A stretch of 64,000 nucleotides of DNA from NCBI RefSeq assembly GCF_003063505.1, contig NZ_NERW01000003.1:744001-808000 (forward strand). The letters are read 5' to 3'. The notes beneath the pieces were generated by a model. The model had not been told where the DNA came from and ran no database searches. It saw only the letters and a program-made list of their open reading frames with translations. Source of the DNA: Limnohabitans sp. T6-20 (lineage in GTDB: Bacteria > Pseudomonadota > Gammaproteobacteria > Burkholderiales > Burkholderiaceae_C). The first letter of the stretch is position 1; every line of letters starts with the position of its first letter. Below, one piece after another: positions 1 to 9,196 of the stretch. The translations under genes were made by a program, and so were the position numbers.

Positions 1-1128
1 AGCCATGGCCAGGATCAGACCGGTAAAACCACCCATGGTGAACACAAAGATGAAGCCCACAGCAAACAGCATGGGGGTTTCAAACGTCATGGAGCCACGC
101 CACATGGTGGCGATCCAGTTGAAGATCTTCACAGCGGTCGGCACAGCGATCAGCATGGTCGCATACATGAAGAACAGCTGGCCGGTCACAGGCATGCCGG
201 TCGTGAACATGTGGTGCGCCCACACGATGAACGACAAAATAGCGATGGACGATGTGGCGTAGACCATGGAGGCATAGCCGAACAGTTTCTTGCGTGCAAA
301 AGCAGGCACGATCTGGCTGATGATGCCGAAGGCCGGCAAGATCATGATGTACACCTCGGGGTGACCGAAGAACCAGAAGATGTGCTGGTACATGACCGGA
401 TCACCACCACCAGCGGGGTTGAAGAAGCTGGTGCCAAAGTGACGGTCGGTCAAAGTCATGGTGATCGCGCCAGCCAAAACAGGCATCACGGCGATCAGCA
501 AGTACGCGGTGATCAACCAGGTCCATGCAAACATGGGCATCTTCATCAAGGTCATGCCAGGAGCGCGCATGTTCAGGATGGTCACGATGATGTTGATCGA
601 GCCCATGATGGACGAAGCACCCAGGATGTGCATGGCAAAAATACCAGCGTCCATTGAAGGACCCATTTGCAGGGTCAGAGGTGCATACAGTGTCCAGCCA
701 GCAGCGGGTGCGCCGCCAGGCATGAAGAACGAACCCACCAGCATCAATGCGGCAGGAATCATCAGCCAGAAGCTGAAGTTGTTCATGCGGGCAAAGGCCA
801 TGTCGGAAGCGCCAATTTGCAAAGGCAGCATCCAGTTCGCGAAGCCCACGAAGGCGGGCATGATCGCACCGAACACCATGATGATGCCGTGCATGGTGGT
901 GAACTGGTTGAACAACTCGGGGTTGACCACCTGCAGACCAGGCTGGAACAGCTCGGCGCGGATACCCAGCGCCAAAATGCCACCGATCATGAGCATGGTG
1001 AAGCTGAACAACAGGTACAAGGTACCAATGTCTTTGTGGTTGGTGGCATACACCCAACGACGCCAGCCAGCAGGCGCGTGACCGTGATCGTCATGGGCGT
1101 GATCGTGATGGTCTAGAACGGCACTCAT
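1..1128 (-). CDS. ctaD: Cytochrome c oxidase subunit I (N-terminal part, cut by window edge)
   Basis: Catalytic subunit of an aa3-type haem-copper oxidase, which reduces O2 at the haem a3/CuB site in the inner membrane and pumps protons. The 376 visible codons start [15 protein letters not shown], a His/Asp-rich leader, followed by the family signature [17 protein letters not shown]. Further in, [17 protein letters not shown] carries the CuB-ligand His of the HPEVY motif. The start ATG at 1128 is preceded by AAGGAAAT, a good ribosome-binding site. The gene lies 32 bases downstream of ctaC on the same strand, the usual order. The C-terminal part lies outside the window, so completeness cannot be judged. 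Confidence 0.95.
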   Translation of the reverse strand, partial: MSAVLDHHDHAHDDHGHAPAGWRRWVYATNHKDIGTLYLLFSFTMLMIGGILALGIRAELFQPGLQVVNPELFNQFTTMHGIIMVFGAIMPAFVGFANWMLPLQIGASDMAFARMNNFSFWLMIPAALMLVGSFFMPGGAPAAGWTLYAPLTLQMGPSMDAGIFAMHILGASSIMGSINIIVTILNMRAPGMTLMKMPMFAWTWLITAYLLIAVMPVLAGAITMTLTDRHFGTSFFNPAGGGDPVMYQHIFWFFGHPEVYIMILPAFGIISQIVPAFARKKLFGYASMVYATSSIAILSFIVWAHHMFTTGMPVTGQLFFMYATMLIAVPTAVKIFNWIATMWRGSMTFETPMLFAVGFIFVFTMGGFTGLILAMA

Positions 1129-1160
1129 CTTGATTTCCTTTGATTTGAATACGGTACGGC

Positions 1161-2333
1161 TTACTTGCGAGCGGCCAGAACTTCAGCCGGTTGCACGATT
1201 TGGCCGGTCTTGTTGGACCAGTTGTTCTTGGTGTACGTGATCACGGCGGCGATCTCGGTATCAGACAACTGCTTCCAGGCGGGCATGGCACCGTTGTTCT
1301 GACCATTCAGCAACACAGCCACTTGCTTGGACTTGTCGGCATCCAGGACAACAGCCGAACCGTCGAGAGGCTTGATCGGGCCAGCGCCCTTGCCGTTGGC
1401 CTGGTGGCAAGCAGCACAGTTGGCCGCATAGACTTTTTCGCCACGCTTGGACAAATCGTCCAATGCCCAGACTTTGCTTGGATCGTCGGCTTTGGCAGAT
1501 TGCTTTTTCTTCTCAGCCACAACCCAAGCGGCGTAGTCTTCAGCAGACAACACTTTCACGTGGATGGGCATGTAGGCGTGCTCTTTGCCGCACAACTCTT
1601 GGCATTGGCCGTAAAAGTCGCCTGTTTTTTCAGCGCGGAACCAAGTGTCACGCACGAAACCAGGGATGGCATCTTGCTTGATACCAAAAGCAGGAACAGC
1701 AAACGCATGGATAACGTCGTTGGCCGTGGTGATCACGCGCACTTTTTGGCCAACAGGAACCACCAATGGATAGTCCACCTTGAGCAAGTAGTTGTCACCT
1801 TCAGGCTTGCCTGCATCGGACATGGCGCGCTGCGTAGAGTCGAGCGTGGAGATGTAGCTCAGGCCCTCGCCCTCGCCCTTGATGTAGTCGTAACCCCATT
1901 TCCACTGGTAACCCGTGGCCTTGATGGTCAAGTCGGCGTTGGTGGTGTCCTTCTGAGCAACCAACACCTTGGTCGCTGGCAAAGCCATCAGGATCACGAT
2001 CAGGAAAGGCACTGCCGTCCAGATCACTTCAACCGTGATCGATTCGGTGAAAGTCGCCGGCTTGTGCCCGACCGACTTGCGGTGCTTCCAGATGGAATAG
2101 AACATCACCGCAAAAACGGCGATGAAAATCACGGTGCAAATGATCAACATGAACCAGTGCAGCCAATGCTGCTCTTCGGCAATCTTGGTTGCCGGAGGGG
2201 CAAAGTTGAGCTGGTTGACCGCCGGGCCACCCGGCAAGTCTTTGACCGCATGGGCGGCGGTGGCCAGCCAAGCGCCGACAAAAATGCCCGCACGCGACAG
2301 CAGCGAAGCCAATTGGTTGGAAATATTCTTCAT
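1161..2333 (-). CDS. ctaC: Cytochrome c oxidase subunit II with fused C-terminal cytochrome c domain
   Basis: Receives electrons from cytochrome c and passes them through the CuA centre to subunit I. I start at the ATG giving [12 protein letters not shown] (390 aa), because it begins a signal peptide; the open frame extends upstream without one. Two membrane segments (about residues 58-80 and 103-122) precede a periplasmic cupredoxin domain. CuA ligands are visible: H209, then C244-x3-C248 with H252 and M255 in [18 protein letters not shown] haem c motif at 306-310 shows the fused cytochrome c domain of the caa3-like form common in Burkholderiales. It lies between the DUF2244 gene and ctaD. 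Confidence 0.95.
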   Translation of the reverse strand: MKNISNQLASLLSRAGIFVGAWLATAAHAVKDLPGGPAVNQLNFAPPATKIAEEQHWLHWFMLIICTVIFIAVFAVMFYSIWKHRKSVGHKPATFTESITVEVIWTAVPFLIVILMALPATKVLVAQKDTTNADLTIKATGYQWKWGYDYIKGEGEGLSYISTLDSTQRAMSDAGKPEGDNYLLKVDYPLVVPVGQKVRVITTANDVIHAFAVPAFGIKQDAIPGFVRDTWFRAEKTGDFYGQCQELCGKEHAYMPIHVKVLSAEDYAAWVVAEKKKQSAKADDPSKVWALDDLSKRGEKVYAANCAACHQANGKGAGPIKPLDGSAVVLDADKSKQVAVLLNGQNNGAMPAWKQLSDTEIAAVITYTKNNWSNKTGQIVQPAEVLAARK

Positions 2334-2411
2334 GGTTCTCACTAACTTCCAAGTCTCTGTTGAACTCACACCATGGACAAGACCAGCCAAGGCCAATCTT
2401 GCCAACCAGCA

Positions 2412-2888
2412 TCACGCAGTGCGCAACGCCCTTCTGATTTCTCGCGCCAGCACTTGGCGCAACTCGGGACGCACAAAACGCCCCACCTCAATCGAACGAC
2501 CTTGGCCTGACAACTCGATCAGACTGTGGTCACCCGACTTTGGCTCGACCCTCACCCATTGACGCGCAAACTCCGCTCGCTCACGCCGCCCGGCAGATTC
2601 ACATTCCACGACAAGACTCGCGCCTTGCAATGAAATCCACTCGCCATCGGCCGCATGCCGGGCATAGGCCAAAAAGGCCACCCCCACCAGCGTAATTTCC
2701 AATCCTGCAAAGGCGAGCACCAAAGTGGCCCCTTGCAACCAAAAGAACAAGCCGATGCCCAAAGACACCGCGCACAAAGAAAGGTAAAGCCAACCCAATT
2801 GGGCAGGCGTTACCGAGCAATTGCGCCTGAGCCGCCAATGAATGGCCGGGCCAGACTCTTGTGCGAACTGGTAAGTGGGATTTGACAC
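2412..2888 (-). CDS. DUF2244 family membrane protein
   Basis: A 158-aa protein of the DUF2244 family, small integral membrane proteins of unknown biochemical role that are often encoded beside cytochrome oxidase genes in alpha- and betaproteobacteria. Two adjacent hydrophobic segments (about residues 31-50 and 54-73) form a hairpin. A soluble C-terminal half follows, rich in basic and acidic residues, ending in FVRPELRQVLAREIRRAL. It is the gene immediately upstream of ctaC on the same strand (78-base gap) and could be co-transcribed with the oxidase. The family name is recognised from sequence pattern; an oxidase-related role is inference from position. Confidence 0.7.
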   Translation of the reverse strand: MSNPTYQFAQESGPAIHWRLRRNCSVTPAQLGWLYLSLCAVSLGIGLFFWLQGATLVLAFAGLEITLVGVAFLAYARHAADGEWISLQGASLVVECESAGRRERAEFARQWVRVEPKSGDHSLIELSGQGRSIEVGRFVRPELRQVLAREIRRALRTA

Positions 2889-2924
2889 GCGTCAACTTTC
2901 AATAACCTAACATGCCCTAGGGCA
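2882..2924. promoter_or_regulatory. Two short palindromes upstream of the DUF2244/ctaC genes
   Basis: The 95-base gap between the methyltransferase and the DUF2244 gene holds TTGAC-acgc-GTCAA (2882-2895, overlapping the DUF2244 start region) and a perfect 12-base palindrome TGCCCTAGGGCA (2913-2924). They sit where a promoter for the DUF2244-ctaC-ctaD genes should be. They may be operators. No regulator can be named. Confidence 0.35.
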
Positions 2925-2983
2925 CGCATTCTGGCTAAATTCGGCCGGATTTTACCCGAGTTACGAAGGGGTTTTGATTTAAC

Positions 2984-3904
2984 TCAAAGTTTGTCGGATA
3001 TCCCGGCGGGGGTGCGCAACATTTGTCGCATTTGATCCAGCCCGATTTCCGTGTGCGCACTGAGCCGGGCTCGCGGCTGGGGTTTCAGGGCATGGCCATA
3101 CACGATTTCAAAACTCAAGGACAGTCGCCCGCCCTCTTCGGGACGCGCCAAAGTCATCAAAAGCTCCAGCAGTTGTGCGCGCCAACGGCGACCTCGCCAA
3201 CCGGCAAAACGCTGAACATGCAGATTTCGACCCAACTCACGCAATTCAGCCAGCATGCGTTCTGGCGTTTCATAAGTCAGGGTGATGCGCTCCATGTCCA
3301 TGACGGGCTCGGCAAAACCGGCCTCCATCAGCATGTCCCCCCAATCGTGCATGTCAGTGAACTCATGCGCGGGCTCAGGCCACCCCCGCTGGGCGTAGGC
3401 ACTGCGCAACTCGCGCAAAGTGTCCGGGCCCAAACAGGAAAACATCAAAAAACCGTCCACGGCCAACGCCTGGTGCCAGGTTTTCAGCAAATGCTGGGGG
3501 TGGGCAGACGTGTGCAGCAGCATATTGGCCCACAGCATCTGTGCTTGCCCCTCGGGTGGTGAACCGACCCGAATGCGGGGCTCCATCCACCGTGCAACTT
3601 GCCACCACCGTGCTTGCACCAAGGATTTCGCCCGCAAAGCCTGCTGGGGTTGATCACTGCTGAGCCACACCTGCGCCTTCGGATAACGCTGTCGCAAAGC
3701 CTCATGGGCCTGCAAGCCGCCGCGCAAAGGCTCCCAATGGACCCATTGATGGGGCTGCTGTTTGATGAAGTCCAACCGATCCAGCATGCGGGAGGCGACC
3801 TCTTCATGCAGCCAGGGTGAAGCCATCCCCGCAGGATGTGCCGCCCAGCGGGCTGCAGCAACAGGGTCAAGGGAAGGTGGACGTTCGGGTGCAGACATGG
3901 TCAA
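2984..3904 (-). CDS. SAM-dependent methyltransferase, BioC-like
   Basis: A 306-aa class I methyltransferase, probably of the BioC-like group annotated in Burkholderiales as malonyl-ACP O-methyltransferase-like. The N-terminus (PPSLDPVAAARWAA followed by LHEEVASRMLDRLDFI) resembles the BioC start with its first helix. QWVHWEPLRGGLQAHEALRQRYPKAQVWLSSD covers the region where the SAM-binding strand and loop normally sit, but the glycine-rich E/DxGxGxG motif is degenerate. DGFLMFSCLGPDTLRELRSAY matches the post-motif region of BioC proteins, as does the following F/W-rich block. No other biotin gene is nearby. Function is uncertain because of the poor SAM motif. An ATG two codons in (3898) is equally possible. 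Confidence 0.6.
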   Translation of the reverse strand: MTMSAPERPPSLDPVAAARWAAHPAGMASPWLHEEVASRMLDRLDFIKQQPHQWVHWEPLRGGLQAHEALRQRYPKAQVWLSSDQPQQALRAKSLVQARWWQVARWMEPRIRVGSPPEGQAQMLWANMLLHTSAHPQHLLKTWHQALAVDGFLMFSCLGPDTLRELRSAYAQRGWPEPAHEFTDMHDWGDMLMEAGFAEPVMDMERITLTYETPERMLAELRELGRNLHVQRFAGWRGRRWRAQLLELLMTLARPEEGGRLSLSFEIVYGHALKPQPRARLSAHTEIGLDQMRQMLRTPAGISDKL

Positions 3905-3955
3905 AGGAGAAAAAGAGAAAAGCCTGCGCCCAAGTAGCGCGCAGGCGCCGCGCTT

Positions 3956-4735
3956 GTGATCAAGCCATGGCGGCAGTATATTGATTCCATGTGGCCCAAA
4001 TGGTTCAGGGGGATAGGCTCAACACCTGCGGTACACCATCCCGACAGGGCTTGGGGTTGGCTGCCCAGCCGTTGCGCCATCTGCCGCAGTTGGCCGCAAG
4101 CCCCCCTGTGCGACACCTGCATCAGCCGTTTTGCCCCTCCGCTGCACCGATGCTGCACTTGTGCCCTGCCCTTGGCCAGCCCAGCACAAAGATGCGGGGC
4201 ATGCCTGACCGAATCCCCGCCACTGGACCAATGCCTGACGGCAACGGCCTACGTCTGGCCCTGGAACCAACTGATCGCCGATTTCAAATTTCACCAAAGG
4301 GCAGGCTGGGCAGGTCCACTGGCAACCCTGATGGTGAGCGCCACCGGCGCAGAAGACGCGTTGGATGCAGCCGACTGGGTGCTACCGATCCCTTTGTCGG
4401 CACAACGCCTTTCCGAGCGAGGCTACAACCAGGCTTTGTTGTTGGCCCGTCAGCTCAGTCCGCACAAAACCGATGCCAACCTGCTTTTGCGCACACGCCA
4501 CACCTTGGCTCAACGCACCCTGCCAAGGGCTGAACGGCTCTCCAATTTGGCAGGTGCCTTCGCCGTCGATCCCTTGCGCGCACATGAAATCAAAGGCCGT
4601 CGGCTGGTCCTGGTTGACGATGTGATGACCAGCGGGGCTTCACTCCACACCGCCGCCCAAGCTTTGCGCCAGGCCGGTGCAGCCCACATTTGCGCCCTTG
4701 TCCTGGCACGCACAGAGGCCGATCTAGAAGGCTGA
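3956..4735 (+). CDS. comF: ComF family protein (phosphoribosyltransferase fold)
   Basis: ComF homologues are needed for natural DNA uptake in several bacteria, acting in the cytoplasm on incoming single-stranded DNA. The protein has an N-terminal zinc-ribbon-like cysteine cluster (CAIC...LCDTC...CCTCALP...RCGACL, about residues 42-86). A C-terminal phosphoribosyltransferase domain carries the PRPP loop LVLVDDVMTSGAS (about 219-231), plus the ERGYNQA segment typical of ComF. The longest frame starts at GTG 3956 (259 aa); an ATG at 3989 is a reasonable alternative. It is divergent from the methyltransferase gene and 52 bases upstream of trmL. Confidence 0.85.
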   Translation: MIKPWRQYIDSMWPKWFRGIGSTPAVHHPDRAWGWLPSRCAICRSWPQAPLCDTCISRFAPPLHRCCTCALPLASPAQRCGACLTESPPLDQCLTATAYVWPWNQLIADFKFHQRAGWAGPLATLMVSATGAEDALDAADWVLPIPLSAQRLSERGYNQALLLARQLSPHKTDANLLLRTRHTLAQRTLPRAERLSNLAGAFAVDPLRAHEIKGRRLVLVDDVMTSGASLHTAAQALRQAGAAHICALVLARTEADLEG

Positions 4736-4787
4736 CCCACACGATGCGCCATCGAGGCGGGGCCGTCGCCAAGGCACAATACCCGCC

Positions 4788-5285
4788 ATGTTTCACATTG
4801 TCCTGGTCGAACCCGAAATCCCCCCCAACACGGGCAACATCATCCGTTTGGCCGCCAACACCGGCTGCACACTCCATTTGATTGAACCCTTGGGTTTTTC
4901 AATGGACGACAAACACATGCGCCGGGCGGGTCTGGATTACCACGAGTACGCGCAATTGCGCCGCCATACCGATTGGGCCACTTTCCTGACCAACGAACAG
5001 CCTGCGATCCACCGCATGTTTGCCCTGACCACCCGGGGCAGCCGCGCTGCGCACGGTGTGGCCTTCGAACCAGGCGACTGGCTTGTGTTTGGTTCTGAAA
5101 CCAGAGGTCTGGCACCTGAGTTGCGCGAGCAATTTGCACCTGAGCAACGCATCAAGCTGCCCATGCGCGAGGGTCAGCGCAGCCTGAACCTGTCGAACGC
5201 AGTGGCGGTCACCGTGTTCGAGGCATGGCGTCAAAACGGTTTTGGGGGTGCCAGCTTGGCAGCCAACACCGACGCTCAGGCGTAA
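4788..5285 (+). CDS. trmL: tRNA (cytidine/uridine-34 2'-O)-methyltransferase
   Basis: A SPOUT-class enzyme that methylates the ribose of the wobble nucleotide in certain leucine tRNAs. The 165-aa length is near the usual 155-160. The family start MFHIVLVEPEIPPNTGNIIRLAANTG is present. The knotted SAM-binding region is visible as DWLVFGSETRGL and RSLNLSNAVAVTVFEAWRQ. It follows comF closely. Its last ten bases overlap the end of the convergent MaoC-type gene. Confidence 0.92.
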   Translation: MFHIVLVEPEIPPNTGNIIRLAANTGCTLHLIEPLGFSMDDKHMRRAGLDYHEYAQLRRHTDWATFLTNEQPAIHRMFALTTRGSRAAHGVAFEPGDWLVFGSETRGLAPELREQFAPEQRIKLPMREGQRSLNLSNAVAVTVFEAWRQNGFGGASLAANTDAQA

Positions 5286-5731
5286 AGGCGCACCAGCGAC
5301 TCGGCAGCGCAAACGGGTTTGTCGCTGCCCTCACGCTCCAGCGTGACGTTCCACTGCAATTGCAAGCCGTTGCCCTCAATGGGCGTGGCAGAGTGCAAAT
5401 GCAAATGCGCCCGCAAGCGGCTGCCCACAGGCACCGGCGCCATGAAACGCACTTTGTTGAGCCCGTAATTGACGCCCATGCGCGCGGAAGACACCACGAT
5501 GGTCTTGTCAAAAAATTGCGACAACAACGACAACGTCAAAAAGCCGTGGGCAATGGGTGCGCCAAAAGGTCCCTGCTGAGCCCGCTCGACATCCACGTGG
5601 ATCCACTGGTGGTCACCCGTGGCCTCTGCAAACTGATTGACTTGCTGCTGAGTGATGTCCACCCACTCTGTGGTGGCAACATGTTGGCCCACGCAGGCGG
5701 CCAGATCGGCCAGTGTTTCAAATTTTTTCAT
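5276..5731 (-). CDS. MaoC-family (NodN-like) enoyl-CoA hydratase/dehydratase
   Basis: A 151-aa single hot-dog domain of the MaoC/NodN type, which hydrates enoyl-CoA thioesters. The hydratase-2 motif is visible as FAEATGDHQWIHVDVERAQQGPFGAPIAHGFLTLSL, with the catalytic Asp (ATGDHQWIH) and His. MVSS-type continuation and NYGLNKVRF follow. I use the ATG at 5731 (MKKFETLADLA), which starts the domain, rather than the longer frame. Its 3' end overlaps trmL by ten bases on the other strand. Substrate unknown; a link to (R)-3-hydroxyacyl-CoA supply for the phaC product further along is only a possibility. Confidence 0.82.
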   Translation of the reverse strand: MKKFETLADLAACVGQHVATTEWVDITQQQVNQFAEATGDHQWIHVDVERAQQGPFGAPIAHGFLTLSLLSQFFDKTIVVSSARMGVNYGLNKVRFMAPVPVGSRLRAHLHLHSATPIEGNGLQLQWNVTLEREGSDKPVCAAESLVRLYA

Positions 5732-5840
5732 GCTGATGACTTTAGTCACCTTCCGCCATCCGAGGTGTCGATAGCGTGACACCGCCATGCCAAGGGACCA
5801 GGACCCTCAACCCCTGCTTTTGCCAACCACCGCGCTGAAG

Positions 5841-6452
5841 TCAAAGGTTTGATTCCGCACCGTCCGAACGCATGCGCACAAGTTCTGCACGCAAACGCGC
5901 CAGTTCGGCCTGGTAATTTTCGGCATCGCCATAGTCTGCAAACCCGTGGTAATGCGGGTGCGCCTGCATCACTCGGCGTGCGTGCTTGATGGGGCACCAA
6001 TATTGTTCGGTCAAACCCACCACTTCACGGCAATAAGCAATCAGGCCATTGGCATAGGAACAATAAGCGCAGTTGATTTTTTCAAGCACATTCAAATACG
6101 CCAGATGTGTGCGGTCATATACAAAATAGTCTGAGCGCTTGACACGCGCAATCCGATACAAGGGAAAGCAAACCCACTGGTACAGGGTGACAAAGAAATC
6201 CAACAAGACCAGGGGCAAGAGCACCGGGTAAATGAAAGGGACGCTCAGCACATGTCGCCAATCGGCTGTCAGCACATAGCGCAGCAGTCCTTCTTTGAAG
6301 CGTCGCTGCTGAGCCAGTACTTCCTTTTCAAACTTGACTTTGTGCTCGTCAAAGTCCACTTGCAGCTGTTGCCTTCGCAGCTGAATTTCCTGTTCAATGC
6401 CGGCCTCCAATTGGCGGATGCGCTCCAGAAATTCATTGATTTGGGTGTTCAT
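5841..6452 (-). CDS. Uncharacterised coiled-coil membrane protein with a cysteine-rich motif
   Basis: I do not recognise a named family. Residues 5-50 are charged with a heptad-like pattern and predict a coiled coil (LERIRQLEAGIEQEIQLRRQQLQ). Residues about 68-98 form one or two membrane segments (VPFIYPVLLPLVLLDFFVTLYQWVCFPLY). A cytosolic or periplasmic part follows with INCAYCSYANGLIAYCREV and YWCPIKHARR, four or five cysteines that could bind metal or form disulphides. The C-terminus is again helical and charged. The start ATG has AAGGAC seven bases ahead. It probably encodes a conserved betaproteobacterial protein; the cysteine motif merits checking. Confidence 0.75.
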   Translation of the reverse strand: MNTQINEFLERIRQLEAGIEQEIQLRRQQLQVDFDEHKVKFEKEVLAQQRRFKEGLLRYVLTADWRHVLSVPFIYPVLLPLVLLDFFVTLYQWVCFPLYRIARVKRSDYFVYDRTHLAYLNVLEKINCAYCSYANGLIAYCREVVGLTEQYWCPIKHARRVMQAHPHYHGFADYGDAENYQAELARLRAELVRMRSDGAESNL

Positions 6453-6560
6453 GATCGTCCTTCAACAAAAAAATGAGCCCACGCTCGAGGCGTTCCATTT
6501 CAGGGGGCTTGACCTGCATCAAGCCAACACAGACCCCAACACGGCACAGTCCGTGCTCTT

Positions 6561-9158
6561 ATGCCTGCAAATCACCTTAACACTCTTGACGGTCTAACGA
6601 CAGCCGAAGCATCAAGACGCTTGACAGAAAACGGGCCCAACGAGATTGCGCAGACGCCCCCCAGATCCGTTTGGCGACGTGGCACCGACATGCTGCGCCA
6701 GCCCATGTTTGCCTTGCTGTGTACGGCGGCCTTGCTTTACATCTTCTTGGGTGATTTGACAGAGGGGCTGACGTTGTCCGTTTTTGTGCTGGCCGTGTTG
6801 GCACTCACGTTTTACCAAGAGGGCAAGTCAGAAAAATCGATCCAGGCCTTGCGCGACCTCACCCAGGCCTACGCCCAAGTGGTGCGCTCAGGCCAAGTCA
6901 TCAAAGTGCCTGCACGCGATGTGGTGGTCGGGGATTGGCTGATGTTGTCCGAGGGAGATCGGGTCGCTGCAGATGGCCGCCTCATCCGTGTCGACCACCT
7001 GCAAATCGACGAATCCTTGCTGACCGGGGAATCGGTGCCGGTCAACAAAGCGCCACCAGACAATGCCAACGTCTCAGCCGATGGCAGAGTCAGCGCAGGC
7101 ACCTTTGTGGTAAGGGGCCAAGGCTTGGCCGAAGTCACGGCCACCGGCAGCCAGAGTCAGATTGGGCGAATCGGCTTGTCACTCGCCCAACTGCACGCAG
7201 ATGCCACCCCCCTGCAAAAGCAAACCGCACGGCTGGTGAAAGTGCTGGCCGGCATCGTCGGCATTTTGTGTGTGGCCATGGTGATCACTTTGGGCATTCG
7301 AACAGGACAATGGTTGCCTGCGCTGCTGTCTGGCATTGCCCTGGCGATGGCCATACTGCCCGAAGAATACGCGGTGGTGCTCACGATTTTTCCGGCCATG
7401 GGTGCGCACCGTCTCGCGCACGAAGGTGTGCTCACCCGGCACATCAATGCGATTGAGACGCTGGGAGCCACCAGTGTGCTGTGCACCGACAAAACCGGCA
7501 CCTTGACGGAAAACCGCATGACCGTGACGGCGCTGGCCGCTCCGAAATACCGCGATCTCAACCACAACGCCGCCGAGCAAGCCGAAGTCGCGACCTGGAA
7601 TGCAGCGGCAGGTGGACTGTCTGAAGCTTTTTATGCATTGGTCGAGCACGCCATTTTGGCCAGTGCGCCTGAACCATTTGACCCCATGGAAGCGGCATTC
7701 CACGCCATGGGCCAACAGCATTTGAGCGACACCGGTCACCTGCACAGCGACTGGGCACTGGTGCAAACCTACGCACTCAGCACTGCCTTGAAAGCCATGT
7801 CGCATGTCTGGCAAATGGATGCCGGACCTGCACGCACCGTCTCAGCCAAAGGTGCCCCCGAAGCGGTGATGGACCTGTGCCACCTGACACAGGCACAACG
7901 CCAAACCTGGGGCCGCGCAGCAGACGACATGGCGGCGCAAGGCTTGCGTGTTTTGGCCGTGGCACAAAGCCGCTTTGTAGGCGACAACTGGCCAGACACC
8001 GCGCATGCTTTTGACTTTCAGTGGCTGGGCCTGATGGGCTTGACCGACCCGCTGCGTACGGAAATCCCCCAAGCCGTGGCCGAATGCCAATCGGCAGGCA
8101 TTCGGGTGATCATGATCACTGGGGACTACCCGACCACAGCGCGTGTGATCGCATCCCAAGCCGGTTTGCCAGATGGCGAAACGCTGACAGGCGATGCACT
8201 GGATCAACTGAGCGATGTGCAATTGCGCGAAGCCCTGCCCCGTGTGACTGTCTGCGCACGCATCGCACCGCACCAAAAATTGCGGATTGTGCATGCACTG
8301 CAAGCCAATGGCGAAGTGGTCGCCATGACCGGTGACGGCGTGAACGATGCACCCGCCTTGAAAGCCGCCCATGTGGGCGTGGCCATGGGCGCACGGGGCA
8401 CCGATGTCGCGCGCGAAGCGGCAGACTTGATCCTGGTCGACGACAACTTCGCGTCGATCGTGCGAGGCATCAAGGTCGGCAGGCGCATTTTTGGCAATCT
8501 GCAAAAGTCGATGCATTACATCTTCGCCATCCACATTCCCATTGCGGGCATTGCGCTCTTGCCCATGATGATGGGCTGGCCGCCATTGGTGTTGCCATTG
8601 CATGTGGCCTTGCTGGAGTTGGTGATTGACCCTGCATGCTCGGTCGCATTCGAGAATGAGCCTGCCGATGCGGATGTGATGCAAAAACCACCACGTGACA
8701 CCCATGCCCCCTTGTTTGGAGTTCATGCCATCGCTTTGGCCATGGGGCAGGGCTTGTGCGTGTTGGCCAGTGTGGCACTGACATTCTTTTGGGCCCAGAC
8801 GAGAAATGACTCCGGGGCCAACGCCCTCCTGAGTGAAGAACAAATCCGCGCCATGGTCTTCATCACCTTGATCGCAGGCAATGCAGCGCTCATCTTGGTC
8901 AACCGGGCTGGTGGCGGGAAATTTTGGCGCAGTTTGCGCACCCCCAACCGTACGGCCTATGCCGTGATCGGATTGGCCATGGCATTTCTGGCCTTGGCCA
9001 TCCACTGGCCCTGGCTGGCCACGCCCTTGAAGTTTGAACCGATCACTCTTTGGCCAACAGTCATCGCCCTGGGCTCAGGCCTGCTCAGTTTGATCAGCGT
9101 CTCGGTTTTGCAATGGGTGGTCGCGGCGTGGTCGCAAAAATCGAAATACCAACGCTGA
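6561..9158 (+). CDS. Cation-transporting P-type ATPase (P2-type)
   Basis: An 865-aa pump that uses ATP hydrolysis through an aspartyl-phosphate to move cations across the inner membrane. Visible are the N-terminal cation ATPase domain (GLTTAEASRRLTENGPNEI) and the actuator TGES loop (LLTGESVPV). The membrane motif is PEEYAVVLTIFPAMGAHRLA. The phosphorylation motif is DKTGTLTENRM, with Asp at about residue 310. The hinge is TGDGVNDAPALKAAHVGVAMG. The C-terminal membrane domain has about six helices. PEEY instead of PEGL/PEEL-type sequences resembles bacterial Ca2+/Mn2+ or magnesium-type branches; the ion cannot be assigned. It stands alone, convergent with the histidine kinase gene. Confidence 0.9.
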   Translation: MPANHLNTLDGLTTAEASRRLTENGPNEIAQTPPRSVWRRGTDMLRQPMFALLCTAALLYIFLGDLTEGLTLSVFVLAVLALTFYQEGKSEKSIQALRDLTQAYAQVVRSGQVIKVPARDVVVGDWLMLSEGDRVAADGRLIRVDHLQIDESLLTGESVPVNKAPPDNANVSADGRVSAGTFVVRGQGLAEVTATGSQSQIGRIGLSLAQLHADATPLQKQTARLVKVLAGIVGILCVAMVITLGIRTGQWLPALLSGIALAMAILPEEYAVVLTIFPAMGAHRLAHEGVLTRHINAIETLGATSVLCTDKTGTLTENRMTVTALAAPKYRDLNHNAAEQAEVATWNAAAGGLSEAFYALVEHAILASAPEPFDPMEAAFHAMGQQHLSDTGHLHSDWALVQTYALSTALKAMSHVWQMDAGPARTVSAKGAPEAVMDLCHLTQAQRQTWGRAADDMAAQGLRVLAVAQSRFVGDNWPDTAHAFDFQWLGLMGLTDPLRTEIPQAVAECQSAGIRVIMITGDYPTTARVIASQAGLPDGETLTGDALDQLSDVQLREALPRVTVCARIAPHQKLRIVHALQANGEVVAMTGDGVNDAPALKAAHVGVAMGARGTDVAREAADLILVDDNFASIVRGIKVGRRIFGNLQKSMHYIFAIHIPIAGIALLPMMMGWPPLVLPLHVALLELVIDPACSVAFENEPADADVMQKPPRDTHAPLFGVHAIALAMGQGLCVLASVALTFFWAQTRNDSGANALLSEEQIRAMVFITLIAGNAALILVNRAGGGKFWRSLRTPNRTAYAVIGLAMAFLALAIHWPWLATPLKFEPITLWPTVIALGSGLLSLISVSVLQWVVAAWSQKSKYQR

Positions 9159-9196
9159 TCAGAAACCGCCACATCGCCATCTGGTTCCACATGGCC

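Noticed and set aside
7842..9005. 387-codon minus-strand open frame inside the P-type ATPase gene
   Set aside because: Shadow frame; the ATPase motifs are continuous on the plus strand across it.
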